7,198 nt of DNA from an uncultured bacterium (lineage in GTDB: Bacteria > Verrucomicrobiota > Kiritimatiellia > UBA8416 > CALETX01): positions 1-7,198 of the forward strand of contig CALETX010000009.1 of the NCBI GenBank assembly GCA_937920455.1, given 5' to 3'. The notes under the pieces were generated by a model, which saw only the letters and a list, made by a program, of their open reading frames with translations, searched no databases and was not told where the DNA came from. Both the position numbers and the translations under genes were made by a program. Shown one piece after another: positions 6,847 to 7,198 of this stretch. Each line of letters opens with the position of its first letter. Positions within the stretch are counted from its first letter, which is position 1.

Positions 6847-6875
6847 CCTATAATCGGATATCGCTTCAGTCTCGA
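6847..6875 (-). promoter_or_regulatory. Weak sigma70-like promoter candidate in the 86-nt gap before the GT4 gene at 6810
   Basis: On the minus strand TCGAGA (6875-6870) and TATAGG (6852-6847) are separated by exactly 17 nt, each matching four of six consensus bases. The site lies 36 nt before ATG 6810. Matches of this quality occur by chance, and if translation really starts at 6900 the site is inside the coding sequence. Confidence 0.2.
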
Positions 6876-6896
6876 CAGAAAGCGGTGCCCACATCA

Positions 6897-7198
6897 TCAC
6901 AAGTCAGCAAGACAAACAAGGGCGGCTGAACGCAACTTCAAGTAGTAAAAACATCGTCGAAACGAACACCATGCAGCCTCGCTGCGCCGCACAGTTAGAT
7001 TTCTAACTTGTCGCGCACGCTTTGCAAAAAGACAGAGTTCTTCTTTCACCTTCGCCTCATCAAACTCAAGAACCTCACGCGCTTCAATCGTGTCCCGCCA
7101 TTCGAAGGTGATCGTGGCAAGATGACCTGCAATTTCGCGAAAAGCGCCGAGCTTTGCGACAATAGCGTCTGGGATTGAATGCAACAAATGTGGTTTGT
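6897..7198 (-). CDS. Unidentified protein, C-terminal part (partial at right edge)
   Basis: The minus-strand frame is open from the right edge to the TGA at 6899-6897, giving about 100 C-terminal residues. It reads through a TTG at 7187 with open codons before it (K-P-H-L), so the start is most likely outside the window. The visible part (IPDAIVAKLGAFREIAGHL, then ITFEWRDTIEAREVLEFDEAKVKEEL, then an Arg-rich stretch ending SAALVCLADL) looks mostly helical and basic, with no motif I recognise. It has no clear membrane helix and no glycosyltransferase signature. It is the first visible gene of the leftward block, and its stop touches a GTG (GTGA) of the next open frame. Context suggests a role in the same glycan pathway, but that is inference. 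The reading frame itself could be spurious, since only its length and position support it. Confidence 0.5.
   Translation of the reverse strand, partial: KPHLLHSIPDAIVAKLGAFREIAGHLATITFEWRDTIEAREVLEFDEAKVKEELCLFAKRARQVRNLTVRRSEAAWCSFRRCFYYLKLRSAALVCLADL

Overview
The window is one continuous block of leftward (minus-strand) genes for building a surface glycan: an exopolysaccharide, capsule, O-antigen or protein-linked glycan. No gene is supported on the plus strand. In transcription order (right to left) the layout is: the 3' end of an unidentified gene (6897-7198, running off the right edge); a GT4 glycosyltransferase (5656-6810); a GT2 glycosyltransferase (4732-5646); a left-handed beta-helix (hexapeptide-repeat) acyltransferase (4067-4735); three more GT4 glycosyltransferases (2831-3964, 1653-2795, 512-1696); and the 5' part of a polytopic membrane glycosyltransferase of the ArnT/PMT (GT-C) kind (1-512, running off the left edge). 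The last gene has no stop inside the window and is visible only by translating the minus strand from the start codon at 512.

The genes are tightly packed, which points to a single operon with translational coupling. The junctions are ATGA at GT2/acyltransferase, TGATG at the last GT4/GT-C, a 44-nt out-of-frame overlap between two GT4 genes, and gaps of 9 and 35 nt. Only two gaps could hold internal signals: 102 nt (3965-4066), with no convincing promoter or terminator, and 86 nt (6811-6896), with a weak sigma70-like match. No tRNA, rRNA, CRISPR array, insertion sequence or attachment site was seen.

Functionally, the four GT4 enzymes and the GT2 enzyme would act in the cytoplasm, adding sugars from nucleotide donors to a lipid-linked oligosaccharide. 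The acyltransferase would decorate a sugar, probably with acetate. The GT-C enzyme would act at the outer face of the membrane using a polyprenyl-phosphate sugar. The initiating sugar-phosphate transferase, flippase, polymerase and export genes are not in the window and are expected nearby.

The source is a bacterium of moderately high GC content with clear Shine-Dalgarno sequences. Diverse GT4 genes of this kind are common in Gram-negative groups, but I cannot place it further. Most of the window is an ordinary glycan locus. The least explained points are a perfect 14-bp GC-rich inverted repeat inside the GT-C coding region, the overprinted GT4/GT4 junction, and the unidentified gene at the right edge.
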